From contig NZ_PZYZ01000006.1 of assembly GCF_003047295.1 (NCBI RefSeq), positions 186,001-250,000 on the forward strand: DNA of 64,000 bases, written 5' to 3'. A program made the translations under genes and the position numbers. The number at the start of each line of letters is the position of its first letter. Position 1 is the stretch's first letter. A model generated the notes under the pieces. That model had not been told where the DNA came from. It searched no databases and worked only from the letters and a program-made list of their open reading frames with translations. Positions 9,025-18,384 of the stretch are shown here, in pieces. The DNA is from Nocardioides sediminis. Lineage in GTDB: Bacteria > Actinomycetota > Actinomycetes > Propionibacteriales > Nocardioidaceae.

Positions 9025-9627
9025 TCAGCGGCGACCCTTCCCGTCGTACGACGCGGCGCTGGCGTCCATGGCCTGCTCGTAGGCCGCGACCAGCCCGGCC
9101 ACGGTGAGCGGCTTGAGCCGGTGGACCATCTCGCGCAGCTGCTCGGCGGTGCCGCCGGCCTCGCGGAACGGCGGCCAGACGAGGGTGCGGACGATCTCGG
9201 AGAGCTCGGCGGCGACCTGCCGGCCGTGCTCGGCGTACACCTCGGCGACGGCGGCGGCAGCCTCGGGCGGAACGCCCAGCCCGGCGAGCCCCTCGGCCAC
9301 GTCGACGTGGCGCTCGCCGGTGACCGGAGCGAGCAGGGAGAGGTGGAGCGCGATGTCGGAGGGGGTGGCGTCGTCGGGGATGCGCTCGACGTACTTCTCG
9401 ATCGCCGACAGCGTGAAGCCGTGCCCCTGGAGCTCGCGGACGAGCTCGAGCCGGGCGACGTGGTCGGCGGAGTAGTAGCCCGAGCGGCCGCGGCGGATGG
9501 GCGGCGGCACGAGCCCGCGCGAGGTGTAGAAGCGGATGTTGCGGACGCTGGTGCCGACCCGCTCGGTGAGCTCCTCGAGCGTCAGGAGCAGGTCGTCGGA
9601 CACCGCTCCAGGTGCTGTCTCGGTCAT
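9025..9627 (-). CDS. MerR family transcriptional regulator
   Basis: A regulator of 200 residues with a winged-helix N-terminus: LTLEELTERVGTSVRNIRFY, the GLVPPPIRRG wing, and SGYYSADHVARLELVRELQ. The C-terminal 120 residues form an effector part without the cysteines of metal-sensing members, so it probably binds an organic ligand such as an acyl-CoA. The ATG at 9627 follows GAGGAGG at seven bases, deciding the start. It is divergent from the thiolase gene, and the region between them holds a MerR-type promoter with a 19-bp spacer and a dyad, so it most likely controls the beta-oxidation pair. Confidence 0.9.
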   Translation of the reverse strand: MTETAPGAVSDDLLLTLEELTERVGTSVRNIRFYTSRGLVPPPIRRGRSGYYSADHVARLELVRELQGHGFTLSAIEKYVERIPDDATPSDIALHLSLLAPVTGERHVDVAEGLAGLGVPPEAAAAVAEVYAEHGRQVAAELSEIVRTLVWPPFREAGGTAEQLREMVHRLKPLTVAGLVAAYEQAMDASAASYDGKGRR

Positions 9628-9664
9628 CGCCGTCCCTCCTCGCGGGTGTTCCGGGCCACACTGC

Positions 9665-9695
9665 TTGACCACGATGACAGTAATGGTGTCACAAT
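9665..9695 (+). promoter_or_regulatory. MerR-type promoter with 19-bp spacer for the beta-oxidation genes
   Basis: A -35 TTGACC at 9665-9670 and a -10 CACAAT at 9690-9695 are separated by exactly 19 bases, the over-long spacer that MerR regulators untwist when activating. The dyad TGACAGTAATGGTGTCA (9675-9691) lies inside the spacer with TGACA/TGTCA arms. The regulator gene is divergent and adjacent. Direct reading of the sequence; binding is inferred. Confidence 0.7.
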
Positions 9696-9740
9696 CGTGG
9701 GACGGGTCTCCACACCCTCTCGACTCTTCGAAGGACGGTC

Positions 9741-10952
9741 ATGGCAGAGGCATTCATCTACGACCACATCCGTACGCCGCGCGGCAAGGGCAAGGCGGCC
9801 GGGGCGCTGCACGAGGTCAAGCCGGTCGACCTGGTCGTCGGCCTGCTCGACGAGGTGCGCACGCGCAACCCCGGCCTCGACCCGGCCCGCGTGGACGACG
9901 TCGTGCTCGGCGTCGTGTCGCCGCTGGGCGACCAGGGCGGCGACATCGCCAAGACCGCGGCGCTGGCGGCGGGCTACCCCGAGACGGTCGCGGGCGTGCA
10001 GCTCAACCGCTTCTGCGCCTCCGGGCTGGAGGCCGTCAACCAGGCCGCCGGCCGGGTGCGCGGCGGCTTCGAGGACCTGATCCTCGCCGGCGGCGTCGAG
10101 TCGATGAGCCGGGTGCCGATGGGCTCCGACGGCGGCGCCTGGGCGATGGACCCGGCCACCGCGCTCACCACCGGCTTCGTGCCCCAGGGCATCGGCGCCG
10201 ACCTGATCGCCACCATCGAGGGCTGGACCCGCGACGACGTCGACGCCTTCGCGGCCGAGTCGCACCACCGCGCGGCCAAGGCGTGGGCCAACGGCTACTT
10301 CGCCGACGCGGTCATCCCGGTCAAGGACCGCAACGGCCTGACCGTCCTGGACCACGACGAGCTGATCCGCCCCGACACCAGCCCCGAGGGGCTGGCCGGG
10401 CTCAAGCCGTCGTTCGCCCAGATCGGCCGCGACGCCGGCTTCGACGACGTGGCGCTGGAGAAGTACCACTGGGTGGAGAAGATCGACCACGTCCACCACG
10501 CCGGCAACAGCTCGGGCATCGTCGACGGCGCCGCCATCATGGCCGTCGGCAGCGAGCAGGTCGGCACCGACCTCGGGCTCACCCCGCGCGCCCGGATCGT
10601 CGCCACCGCGGTCTCCGGCGCCGACCCGACGATCATGCTCACCGGGCCCGCGCCGGCCGCCCGCAAGGCGCTGGCCAAGGCCGGCCTCGAGGTCTCCGAC
10701 ATCGACCTCTTCGAGATCAACGAGGCCTTCGCGGCCGTGGCGATGCGCTTCATGCGCGACCTGGGCATCGGCCACGACATCACCAACGTCAACGGCGGCG
10801 CGATCGCCATGGGCCACCCCCTCGGCGCGACCGGCGCGATGATCCTCGGCACCCTCGTCGACGAGCTGGCCCGCCGCGACCAGAGGCGCGGCCTCGCCAC
10901 GCTCTGCGTCGGCGGCGGCATGGGCATCGCCACCATCGTCGAGCTCGTCTGA
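9741..10952 (+). CDS. fadA: Acetyl-CoA C-acyltransferase (thiolase, FadA type)
   Basis: The last enzyme of fatty acid beta-oxidation, cleaving 3-ketoacyl-CoA to acetyl-CoA and a shortened acyl-CoA. It has 403 residues, as usual. The nucleophilic cysteine is in [14 protein letters not shown] (C about 92). The histidine motif GHPLGATGA and the second cysteine in CVGGGMG near the C-terminus complete the active site. The gene is 18 bases from the multifunctional enzyme gene, so the two form the two-subunit trifunctional complex. Control is probably by the divergent MerR regulator through the promoter at 9665-9695. Confidence 0.95.
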   Translation: MAEAFIYDHIRTPRGKGKAAGALHEVKPVDLVVGLLDEVRTRNPGLDPARVDDVVLGVVSPLGDQGGDIAKTAALAAGYPETVAGVQLNRFCASGLEAVNQAAGRVRGGFEDLILAGGVESMSRVPMGSDGGAWAMDPATALTTGFVPQGIGADLIATIEGWTRDDVDAFAAESHHRAAKAWANGYFADAVIPVKDRNGLTVLDHDELIRPDTSPEGLAGLKPSFAQIGRDAGFDDVALEKYHWVEKIDHVHHAGNSSGIVDGAAIMAVGSEQVGTDLGLTPRARIVATAVSGADPTIMLTGPAPAARKALAKAGLEVSDIDLFEINEAFAAVAMRFMRDLGIGHDITNVNGGAIAMGHPLGATGAMILGTLVDELARRDQRRGLATLCVGGGMGIATIVELV

Positions 10953-10970
10953 AAGGCAGTCACCCACCCC

Positions 10971-13196
10971 ATGAGCACCACCACCGAGACCCAGACGGCC
11001 GTCCGCTACGAGCGCGACGCCGACGGCATCGTCACCCTCACCCTCGACGACCCCACGTCGAGCGCCAACACCATGACCGAGCTCTACCGGCGCTCGATGG
11101 ACGCGGCCGTCGACCGGCTGTACGACGAGCAGGACGACGTCGTGGGCGTCGTCATCGCCAGCGCCAAGAAGACGTTCTTCGCCGGCGGCAACCTCAAGCT
11201 GATGACGCAGGCCACGCCCGACGACGCGCAGCAGATCTTCGAGTCCGGCGAGGCCATCAAGGCCGGCCTGCGCCGCCTCGAGCGGTTCCCCCGCCCGGTG
11301 GTCGCCGCGATCAACGGCGCCGCGCTCGGCGGCGGCCTCGAGATCGCGCTGGCCGCCGACCGGCGCATCGCCGTCGACGACCGGTCGGTCAAGATCGGGC
11401 TGCCCGAGTCCACCCTCGGCCTGCTCCCCGGCGGCGGCGGCGTCACGCGCGTCGTACGCATGCTCGGGCTCCAGTCCGCGCTGATGGACGTGCTGATGCC
11501 CGGCACCCAGTTCGACCCGCGGGGGGCGCAGGCCAAGGGCCTGGTCGACGAGCTGCTGCCCACGCGGGAGGAGCTCGTCCCGGCCGCCAAGGCGTGGATC
11601 CTCGAGCACCGCGACGACGAGGAGGCCCGCTCCAAGCCGTGGGACCGCGCGGGCTACAAGATGCCCGGCGGCACCCCGAAGACGCCGGCGCTGGCGCGGT
11701 TCCTGCCCGCCTTCCCGGCGCTGCTGCGCAAGCAGACCAAGGGCGCGGTCTACCCGGCGCCGCGCGCCATCCTCTCGGCCGCGGTCGAGGGCGCGCAGGT
11801 CGACTTCGACACCGCGTCGCGTATCGAGTCGCGCTACCTCACGAGCCTGATCGTCAACCAGGGCTCCAAGAACATGATCCAGGCGTTCTTCTTCGACCTC
11901 CAGGCGATCAACTCCGGGTCGCTGCGGCCCGAGGGCATCGAGCGCTGGAAGGCCACCAAGGTCGGCGTCCTCGGCGCCGGGATGATGGGCGCCGGCATCG
12001 CCTACTCCTGTGCCCGCGCCGGCATGCAGGTCGTGCTCAAGGACGTCTCGTCGGAGAACGCCGAGAAGGGCAAGGCCTACACCGCCAAGCTCAACGCCAA
12101 GGGGATCGAGCGCGGCAAGCTGACCCAGGACAAGGCCGACGAGCTCCTCGGCCGGATCACCGCGACCGGCGACCCGGCCGACCTGGCGGGCTGCGACCTG
12201 GTCATCGAGGCGGTCTTCGAGGACCCGTCCCTGAAGGCGAAGGTCTTCGCCGAGGTCGCGCCGTACGTCGACGACGACGCGATGCTGTGCTCCAACACCT
12301 CGACGCTGCCGATCACCGAGCTCGCCGAGGGCGTCGACCGGCCCGCCGACTTCATCGGGCTGCACTTCTTCAGCCCCGTCGACAAGATGCCGCTGGTCGA
12401 GATCATCCGCGGCAAGGAGACCTCCGACGTCGCGCTGGCCAGGGCCTACGACGTCGTCCAGCAGATCCGCAAGACGCCGATCGTGGTCAACGACTCGCGT
12501 GGGTTCTACACCTCGCGGGTCATCGGCACGCAGATCAACGAGGGCCTGCGGATGCTGGCCGAGGGCGTCCACCCGGTCTCCCTCGAGCGGGCGGCGACCC
12601 AGGCCGGCTTCCCGGTCGGGCCGCTGCAGATCAGCGACGAGCTCAACATGGAGCTGATGCTCAAGATCCGCAGGGCCACCGCCGAGGCGGCCGCCCGCGA
12701 CGGCGTCGAGCTGCCCGAGGACCCGTCGGGTGCCGTGGTGCAGACCATGGTCGACCTCGGCCGCCCGTCACGGCTCAAGGGCGCCGGCTTCTACGAGTAC
12801 GACGAGTCCGGCCGCCGGGCGGGCATCTGGAAGGGCCTCGCCGAGACCTTCCCGGTCGCCGAGGAGCAGGTGCCGTTCGCCGACGTCAAGGACCGGATGC
12901 TGTTCATCGAGGCCATCGAGACCGCGAAGTGCTTCGAGGAGGGCGTCATCACCTCCGCCGCGGCAGCCAACATCGGCTCGATCATGGGCATCGGCTTCCC
13001 GGCGATGACCGGTGGCGCCGCGCAGTTCATGACCGGCTACCAGGCCACGGACGAGCGCGGCCGACCCGCCGGCGAGGTCGGGCTCGACGCCTTCCTCGCG
13101 CGGGCCGACGAGCTCGCGGACGCCTACGGCGAGCGGTTCCGCCCCACGGCCTACCTCCGCGACCTCGCGGCCAAGGGGGAGTCCTTCCCCGCCTGA
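10971..13196 (+). CDS. fadB: Enoyl-CoA hydratase/3-hydroxyacyl-CoA dehydrogenase (FadB/FadJ type)
   Basis: A 741-residue multifunctional beta-oxidation enzyme. The N-terminal crotonase domain (about 1-300) contains [20 protein letters not shown] and [13 protein letters not shown]. The NAD-binding 3-hydroxyacyl-CoA dehydrogenase domain starts at [17 protein letters not shown] (about 325), with [14 protein letters not shown] and [16 protein letters not shown] carrying the catalytic His region. A C-terminal dehydrogenase module follows ([15 protein letters not shown] onward). Together with the thiolase it performs hydration, oxidation and thiolysis of fatty acyl-CoA. It is the second gene of the unit; a convergent terminator region follows. 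Confidence 0.95.
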   Translation: MSTTTETQTAVRYERDADGIVTLTLDDPTSSANTMTELYRRSMDAAVDRLYDEQDDVVGVVIASAKKTFFAGGNLKLMTQATPDDAQQIFESGEAIKAGLRRLERFPRPVVAAINGAALGGGLEIALAADRRIAVDDRSVKIGLPESTLGLLPGGGGVTRVVRMLGLQSALMDVLMPGTQFDPRGAQAKGLVDELLPTREELVPAAKAWILEHRDDEEARSKPWDRAGYKMPGGTPKTPALARFLPAFPALLRKQTKGAVYPAPRAILSAAVEGAQVDFDTASRIESRYLTSLIVNQGSKNMIQAFFFDLQAINSGSLRPEGIERWKATKVGVLGAGMMGAGIAYSCARAGMQVVLKDVSSENAEKGKAYTAKLNAKGIERGKLTQDKADELLGRITATGDPADLAGCDLVIEAVFEDPSLKAKVFAEVAPYVDDDAMLCSNTSTLPITELAEGVDRPADFIGLHFFSPVDKMPLVEIIRGKETSDVALARAYDVVQQIRKTPIVVNDSRGFYTSRVIGTQINEGLRMLAEGVHPVSLERAATQAGFPVGPLQISDELNMELMLKIRRATAEAAARDGVELPEDPSGAVVQTMVDLGRPSRLKGAGFYEYDESGRRAGIWKGLAETFPVAEEQVPFADVKDRMLFIEAIETAKCFEEGVITSAAAANIGSIMGIGFPAMTGGAAQFMTGYQATDERGRPAGEVGLDAFLARADELADAYGERFRPTAYLRDLAAKGESFPA

Positions 13197-13304
13197 CCGG
13201 GCAGTTCCTGGCCGCCGGAGCCCGCCGACCTCCCTCCTTCCTGACGCGTGAGCGGTCAGGGAGGGGGAGGTCGGTCTCTTCCCGGTGACACGGACTGCCC
13301 GGTC
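13195..13304. repeat. Convergent intergenic element with outer inverted repeat and inner hairpin
   Basis: GACCGGGCAGTTCC at 13195 overlaps the fadB stop codon and is mirrored by GGACTGCCCGGTC at 13292-13304, with one mismatch. Between them lies a strong hairpin (13225-13274). The first 21 bases (13195-13215) recur exactly, inverted, at 63716-63736 directly after pabB, so this is a dispersed element and not only a terminator. Confidence 0.6.
13225..13274. terminator. Bidirectional terminator hairpin
   Basis: Arms beginning CCGACCTCCC and ending GGGAGGTCGG pair over about 20 bases with a few mismatches around the loop GCGTGAGC. It lies between the convergent fadB and anti-sigma-like genes and could stop transcription from both sides. 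There is no T-run, as is usual in high-GC actinobacteria. Confidence 0.6.
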
Positions 13305-13306
13305 GG

Positions 13307-14146
13307 CTACTCGCGGTCGTGGATCTCGATCGAGTCGATGACCTCGAGCAGTGAGCGCACCTCGTCGCTGGGGGTCTTGCGCGTCCATCCGGCCCACACG
13401 ACGAGGGGACGACCGTCCAGGTCGATGACCCAGGCCTCGTAGGTGGTGCCGCGTCCCAGGTAGGTGATGCCGGCGTTGACGGCAGCGTGGAACATTGCGT
13501 CGTTCAGGCACTTGCCCGTCCCACCCTGCTCCTGGAGCCGGAGGTGGACGGCGGGGCGGCCGAACCGGACGGTGTCCTCGGGGCCGGACGTCACCCGGAG
13601 CCGGGGCACCTGCGTGAGGGATCGCACCAGGGTGGCGGTGTCGTCGCCTCTCACGTCGGTCATCGTGCAGGACCGTTGGGCGATCCACTCGACATCCATG
13701 AACAGCACGCCCAGGTACCAGTCGGGATCCTGGTCGAGGACCTCGTTGTTGGCGCCGGCGTGGTCGGACACCTCGTCGCCCAGACCCTCGAACCGGTTCG
13801 GACCGACCCAGGAGTTCCAGCCGGCGGGGAGGGTGAACTGCACGATCGGCCGCGAGCGGTGCGCGGGCTCCAGCTCGTAGGTGCCCTCAGGCAGCGTCGT
13901 CATGCGAGCCCCCGGGTAGGGCGTGACGTCGGCCGTCCCGTCATCGGCCGGTCGCGCGTCGACGCCGTCCCGGTCGGTCGCGGCCAGCAACCCGGTGACC
14001 GCCAGCACGCACGCCGCCACGCTCCCCGCCACGGCGTGCCTCCGGCGCCGGCGCGTCCGGCCCGCCGCCTCGATGAGCTCGAACGCCGGCACGGGGGTGG
14101 CCAGCTCGGCCTCCTCGCGGAGCGCCTCCAGCAGCCGCTCAGACAT
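13307..14146 (-). CDS. Membrane partner of the adjacent SigE-family sigma factor (anti-sigma-like)
   Basis: A 279-residue single-pass protein. A short cytoplasmic part (1-37, ending in a run of arginines) is followed by one membrane helix (about 38-57) and an extracytoplasmic domain of about 220 residues. The latter carries cysteines in QRSCTMTDV and GTGKCLNDAM that are matched in the fused paralogue upstream. It overlaps the sigma gene stop by eight bases, the standard arrangement for an ECF sigma and its membrane partner. It has no zinc-binding HxxxCxxC anti-sigma motif, so function as an inhibitor is inferred from context only. Confidence 0.7.
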   Translation of the reverse strand: MSERLLEALREEAELATPVPAFELIEAAGRTRRRRRHAVAGSVAACVLAVTGLLAATDRDGVDARPADDGTADVTPYPGARMTTLPEGTYELEPAHRSRPIVQFTLPAGWNSWVGPNRFEGLGDEVSDHAGANNEVLDQDPDWYLGVLFMDVEWIAQRSCTMTDVRGDDTATLVRSLTQVPRLRVTSGPEDTVRFGRPAVHLRLQEQGGTGKCLNDAMFHAAVNAGITYLGRGTTYEAWVIDLDGRPLVVWAGWTRKTPSDEVRSLLEVIDSIEIHDRE

Positions 14147-14672
14147 GGTCGACTCCTTCCTGGAGGGGGGCGAGGCTCGCGGCGAGGGCGTCGCGGGCCC
14201 GGCTCAGGCGGGACTTCACGGTGCCGTCCGGCACGCCGAGCTCCGCGGCGATCGCGTGGACCGGCAGGTCGGCCAGGTAGTGCAGGGCGATCACCTGCCG
14301 CTGCTGCTCCGGCAGCTGCCGGAGGGCGGTGATGATCTCGACGTGCTCCTCGAGGGCCTCCGGGTCCCGGGGCGGGAGCATCCGCTGCTGGGCGCGCCGG
14401 CCGTTGCGCATCTTGCGCCAGCGGCTGCGGTGGGCGTTGATCGCGGTGGTACGCAGCCAGGCCTCCTTGTTGTCCACACGGAGGAAGCGCCGCCCGCTGG
14501 CGGCAGCCCGGACGAACGCCTCCTGGACGAGGTCCTCGGCCTCGTCGAAGTCGCCGGTGATGCCGAAGAGCTGCACCACGAGCTTGCGGTAGCTCGCGTC
14601 GAACACGTCGCGGAGGGACACGCGGTCCTCGAGATCCGGCATCCGTCCGAAGGTGATGGAGTCCTGGTCCAT
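14139..14672 (-). CDS. SigE-family ECF RNA polymerase sigma factor
   Basis: A 177-residue sigma factor. Region 2 (about 20-85) has ITGDFDEAEDLVQEAFVRA and NKEAWLRTTAINAH; region 4 (about 115-165) has LPEQQRQVIALHYLADLPV and the helix-turn-helix VPDGTVKSRLSRARDAL. ATG 14672 with AGGAGG upstream sets the start; an apparent upstream extension is a chance open frame. A GGAAC element at 14723-14727 on the same strand could be an ECF-type -35 for self-control, but its -10 is unclear. It is co-transcribed with its membrane partner. The N-terminus MDQDSITFGR is shared with the next gene, showing recent duplication. Confidence 0.9.
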   Translation of the reverse strand: MDQDSITFGRMPDLEDRVSLRDVFDASYRKLVVQLFGITGDFDEAEDLVQEAFVRAAASGRRFLRVDNKEAWLRTTAINAHRSRWRKMRNGRRAQQRMLPPRDPEALEEHVEIITALRQLPEQQRQVIALHYLADLPVHAIAAELGVPDGTVKSRLSRARDALAASLAPLQEGVDHV

Positions 14673-14785
14673 GCTGGCCTCCTGGATGGGATGACCACGA
14701 CGACTCCCCAGCACCGCCCGGGGTTCCGTGTCGGCACGAACCTCTTCGCCGGGCCGGCGGTGCGGGACCGCGCTGCGGAGCCGGC

Positions 14786-15868
14786 TCATCGCGACTCCCG
14801 GTCGTCGAGCTCGAGGGAGTCGAGAAGTCGCGCGAGGGCGCGGCGCTCGACCGTCGTGGGCCCCATCGGCAGCTCCGCCTCGACCACGACGGCCCGGCCG
14901 CGGAGCTCGACGACCCAGAAGTCGAGCCTCGCGTGCTCGTTGCCCAGGAGCTCGCCGCCGCGGAGGGTGTCGAAGGTCCACCTCGGGTTGCCGTTGCGGC
15001 ATGCCGCGTGCGGGACCCGGACGCGCAGGTGGACGGCCGTCGTACCCCACCGCGTCACCGGGTGCGGCCGGACCACCACATCGGCGCGGGGCAGACCGGA
15101 CAGGGCGTCCGTGACGGCGGTCGGGGCGGTCCCGAAGACGGCTGAGACGTAGGACGACCGGCAGGGACCGTGGACGACGCCGTCGACGACGTACGTCGCG
15201 AGGTGCAGCCACGCAGTGCCGTCGCGGATGGCCGAGTAGATGCCGGAGCCGCTCGCGTTCTCCCGCCAGGGGCTGCCCGGGGGGACCTCCACGGACACGC
15301 CGACGGGCTCGCCGGGGACCACCGAGGGCAGCGCTGCGCGCCCGGGTGGGATGCGGTCGCCCACCTCCTCGACCTCGGGCAGCCCCGCCCTCAGCGGCAC
15401 CAGCGTCGCCGAGGGCTCGCGCGCCGAGGGGTCGTCCTCGTCGACCAGGGCGACCGCGCCGACGACGGCCGCGAGCACGTACGCCGTCGCGGCCAGTCGG
15501 GTCCGACGCCGCACCCGCCGTCGTGCCCCGTCGCAGACGAGCTCGTCGAAGTCGGGAGGGACGATCCCGGGCAGCGCCTGCTCCCGAGCGATCGGTCCAG
15601 GGTGTCGGACGGGGGGCTCTCGCCGGCGGGCCCGGAGCGCGGCCGTGCGCAGCCAGGCCTCGGGGTCGTCGGCGCGACGGAAGCGCCGCTCGGCGGTCGA
15701 CGCCCGCACGAACGCCCCCTGCACCAGCTCCTCGGCCTCGGCCAGGTCGCCGGTCACGCGGTACAGCTGAGCCACCAGCCTGGGGTAGGCGACGTCGTAC
15801 ACGTGACGGAGGTCGGCTCGGTCCTCGTCGTCGGCCTCACGACCGAAGCTGATCGAGTCCTGGTCCAT
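14786..15868 (-). CDS. Sigma region 2 fused to a membrane partner domain
   Basis: A 360-residue protein paralogous to both products of the neighbouring sigma/membrane pair. Residues 1-85 align with sigma region 2 (MDQDSISFGR, TGDLAEAEELVQGAFVRA, PEAWLRTAALRA). The linker and region 4, with its helix-turn-helix, are missing. Residues about 93-120 match the cytoplasmic part of the partner (arginine run RRRVRRR), then comes one membrane helix (124-142) and an extracytoplasmic domain with the paired cysteines (GPCRSSY, HAACRNGN). The start ATG 15868 matches the paralogue. It cannot bind a -35 element as a normal sigma factor. It could be a tethered decoy for core polymerase or a decaying duplicate. 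Confidence 0.75.
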   Translation of the reverse strand: MDQDSISFGREADDEDRADLRHVYDVAYPRLVAQLYRVTGDLAEAEELVQGAFVRASTAERRFRRADDPEAWLRTAALRARRREPPVRHPGPIAREQALPGIVPPDFDELVCDGARRRVRRRTRLAATAYVLAAVVGAVALVDEDDPSAREPSATLVPLRAGLPEVEEVGDRIPPGRAALPSVVPGEPVGVSVEVPPGSPWRENASGSGIYSAIRDGTAWLHLATYVVDGVVHGPCRSSYVSAVFGTAPTAVTDALSGLPRADVVVRPHPVTRWGTTAVHLRVRVPHAACRNGNPRWTFDTLRGGELLGNEHARLDFWVVELRGRAVVVEAELPMGPTTVERRALARLLDSLELDDRESR

Positions 15869-16078
15869 GGCGTCCTCCAGGCGGGGGCGCACACCACGGC
15901 GTGCGGCCGAGCCCGGAGGGCGTGCCGTCCCAACACCCTCCATGGTGCGCCTCGGACCCGGCGGCGGCACTGGCCCGTGCGGACCCACTTCGACCAGCCG
16001 ACGGCTCGTGGCTGTTGCAGAGGCCACGATGTGCCGGAAACCCCGCCGAGGCGGGTGTTCCCGCAGGAGGATGTCGCC

Positions 16079-16786
16079 ATGAACGAGCCCGTGATCGACG
16101 TACGCGGCCTGCACGTGCGCTTCGGCGAGGTGGAGGCCGTGGCCGGCATCGACCTGCAGGCGCAGGCCGGCCACGCGACCGCGCTGCTGGGCCGCAACGG
16201 CGCGGGCAAGTCGACCACCATGCGGGTGCTCGCCGGCGTCGTGCCGCCGACCGCCGGGACCGTCCTCGTCCACGGCGTCGACGTCGCCCGCGAGCCGGTC
16301 GCGGTCAAGCGGTTGGTCGGCTACTGCCCCGACGTGGGCGGTCTCGTCCCGCGCGCCACCCCGTGGGAGCACCTCCAGCTCGCCGCGCGGCTCCGCCGGC
16401 TCGCCGACTGGGAGACCCGCGCCCGCGACCTGCTGGAGCGCTTCGAGCTCGGCGACGTCGCCCACCGCGTGACCAGTGGCTTCAGCCACGGCATGGGCCG
16501 TCGGCTGTCCGTGGTCCTCGCCGCCCTCCACGAGCCCGACGTCCTGCTGCTCGACGAGCCCTTCGACGGCGTCGACCCGCTCGGCGTCGAGGCGACGATG
16601 GTCGTCATCGAGGACGCCCGCGCCCGGGGCGCCAGCGTGCTCGTCTCGACCCACCTGCGCGACCTGGCGATGCAGGCCTGCAGCACCGCAGTGGTGCTGC
16701 GCGGTGGCGCCCAGGTCGCGGCGATGGAGGCCGGGGAGCTCACCGGGGAGGCCGGCGCCGATGCCTACCGCGCGCTCCTCGACTGA
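16079..16786 (+). CDS. ABC transporter ATP-binding protein
   Basis: An ATPase subunit of 235 residues: Walker A GRNGAGKST, a signature-like segment FSHGMGRRLS in place of LSGGQ, Walker B VLLLDEPFDGVDP, and the switch His in VLVSTHL. It resembles ATPases of ABC-2-type exporters. AGGAGG eight bases before ATG 16079 gives a clear start, and a GC-rich hairpin (16036-16061) sits just before it, which could modulate translation. The permease gene overlaps its end by 26 bases. No substrate can be assigned; export of a lipid, peptide or drug is possible. Confidence 0.92.
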   Translation: MNEPVIDVRGLHVRFGEVEAVAGIDLQAQAGHATALLGRNGAGKSTTMRVLAGVVPPTAGTVLVHGVDVAREPVAVKRLVGYCPDVGGLVPRATPWEHLQLAARLRRLADWETRARDLLERFELGDVAHRVTSGFSHGMGRRLSVVLAALHEPDVLLLDEPFDGVDPLGVEATMVVIEDARARGASVLVSTHLRDLAMQACSTAVVLRGGAQVAAMEAGELTGEAGADAYRALLD

Positions 16787-18281
16787 CGCCGGGCTCGCCG
16801 GCTGGGTCCGGGCGTCCGCCGACCTGCAGCACCTGCTGCGCTTCCGCGCCGCCACCGTACGACGCCCGCGTGCCGCGGCCGTCGCGGTTGCGGTGCTGCT
16901 CGGGGTCACCCTCGCCGCGGCCGTGGGTCCCGTGCTGGTCGACGGTGCCGGCAGCACGACCGTCCTGGCGGACCACCTCGGCGCCATGCTGGCCGGCTTC
17001 CTCGTGCTCGCGGTGGCGGCGGCGATGGCCTCCGGTGGCGGCCGCGAGCTGGTCCCGCGCGAGCAGGCGGCCGTGCACCCGATCGGCCACCGCACCGAGC
17101 ACCTCGGGGCGCTGGCGCTGGCGCCCCTCAACTTCGCCTGGCTGCTCCAGGCCTGGCTGCTCCTCGGGGTCGCCGCGCGCACCACCGGCACCGACGGCTG
17201 GCTCGCGGGCCAGGCCGTCGTCGCCGCGTGGGTCCTCTGCGCGACGGCGCTGGCCCAGGTGGTCGGCTGGCTGGTCGAGACCCTGCGGCGCACCACCCAC
17301 GGCGTCCTGGTCGTCCGGGTCCTCGCCGTCCTGGTGGCCACGGTCGGGGTCGCGCTCCAGGCCGCCGACCGGCTGGTCCCGCTGCTCGAGGGACTCCCGA
17401 CGCGGCACCTCGCCGAGGTGGTCGTCGAGGGCGACGGGGCCGTCCCCGCGCTCCTCGCGCTGGCGGCCCTCACGGGCCTGGCGGTCGTCGTCGGTGCCTG
17501 GCCCGCCGGCGTCGCGCTGCGGCGTACGCCTCGCGAGGAGCTCAGGGTCGAGTCCGGCAGCCACCCGGCCCGCCCGCTGCCGGCGAGCGACCTCGCCGTG
17601 CTGCGCCGCATCGACCGGGCGTCGGTGTGGCGTTCGGTGCCGATGCGTCGCGGGCTCGTCGTCCTCGCGCTGGGGCCGGGGCTGGTCGCCCTGGGTGGTG
17701 GGATGGACTGGACCCAGGTGCTGGTCCTGCCGGCGCTGGTGGTGAGCGGCGGTGCGCTGCTCTTCGGGGTCAACGCGTGGTGCCTGGACGGGCGTGGCGC
17801 GCTGTGGCGCGAGAGCCTGCCGGTCGGGCCGGGGACGGTGTTCGCCGCCCGGGCGCTGACCCTGGCCGAGTGGCTGGGCGCGGCCGCGCTGGCGACGCTG
17901 GCGCTGGCCGCGCTGCGTGCCGGCGTGCCGACGCCGACCGAGCTGACGGCGCTGGTCGTGACGCTCGTGGTCGTGCTGCTCCAGGTGGTGGCCGTGTCCC
18001 TGTCGTGGTCGGGACGGCGGCCGTTCCCCGTGCAGCTCTCCTCGGCCCGGGCCACGCCGGCCCCGCCGATCGTGATGGTCGGCTACTCCGCCCGGCTGGC
18101 CGTGAGCACCACGCTCACGGCGGTCCTGTTCTCCTCGGCCGCCCAGGTGCCGGTCTGGTGGCTCGTCCCGGCACTGGCCGTGCCGTTCGTGGCCTGGTCG
18201 ACGGTCCGGCTGCTCCGGGCCCGTCGCCACTGGGTGGACGCGGCCCGCCGGGCGCACGTGGTGGTGACCGTCGCGGCGTGA
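16761..18281 (+). CDS. ABC transporter membrane protein
   Basis: A 506-residue integral membrane protein with about ten hydrophobic segments and no recognisable enzyme motif. It starts at ATG 16761 within the ATPase gene in another frame, so it is translationally coupled and is the channel-forming subunit. The overall look (paired blocks of membrane helices separated by soluble loops, GRGALWRESLPVGPGTVFAAR in the second half) is like large ABC-2-type permeases of actinobacteria. The substrate is unknown. A composite palindromic repeat follows six bases after its stop. Confidence 0.8.
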   Translation: MPTARSSTDAGLAGWVRASADLQHLLRFRAATVRRPRAAAVAVAVLLGVTLAAAVGPVLVDGAGSTTVLADHLGAMLAGFLVLAVAAAMASGGGRELVPREQAAVHPIGHRTEHLGALALAPLNFAWLLQAWLLLGVAARTTGTDGWLAGQAVVAAWVLCATALAQVVGWLVETLRRTTHGVLVVRVLAVLVATVGVALQAADRLVPLLEGLPTRHLAEVVVEGDGAVPALLALAALTGLAVVVGAWPAGVALRRTPREELRVESGSHPARPLPASDLAVLRRIDRASVWRSVPMRRGLVVLALGPGLVALGGGMDWTQVLVLPALVVSGGALLFGVNAWCLDGRGALWRESLPVGPGTVFAARALTLAEWLGAAALATLALAALRAGVPTPTELTALVVTLVVVLLQVVAVSLSWSGRRPFPVQLSSARATPAPPIVMVGYSARLAVSTTLTAVLFSSAAQVPVWWLVPALAVPFVAWSTVRLLRARRHWVDAARRAHVVVTVAA

Positions 18282-18286
18282 GCTGC

Positions 18287-18348
18287 GGAATCACCGGGCG
18301 CCCGGTGATTCCGTGGGCTCGGCCACACTGCAGCGTGGCCGAACCCAC
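18287..18348. repeat. Composite palindromic element (copy 1)
   Basis: Two adjoining palindromes: a perfect 26-base one at 18287-18312 centred on CGGGCGCCCG, then a 36-base one at 18313-18348 centred on CTGCAG. The same 62-base unit is present, inverted and about 90% identical, at 33188-33249 inside a coding gene. Here it follows the ABC permease stop and may serve as a terminator. Its repetition at an unrelated site marks it as a REP-like mobile or formerly mobile unit. Confidence 0.85.
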
Positions 18349-18384
18349 CGGACTGCCCGGCAAGGCGCGGCCGTGCCTCGACGA

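Noticed and set aside
14786..18055. A 1089-codon open frame on the minus strand across the ABC exporter genes
   Set aside because: Only its last 360 codons resemble proteins; the rest is low-complexity Arg/Ser/Thr/Pro sequence opposite the clear ABC ATPase and permease genes, a common artefact of GC-rich DNA.
18287..18348. Simple terminator of the ABC permease
   Set aside because: The repeat occurs again inside a coding gene in opposite orientation, so it is a dispersed element, although it may also stop transcription.
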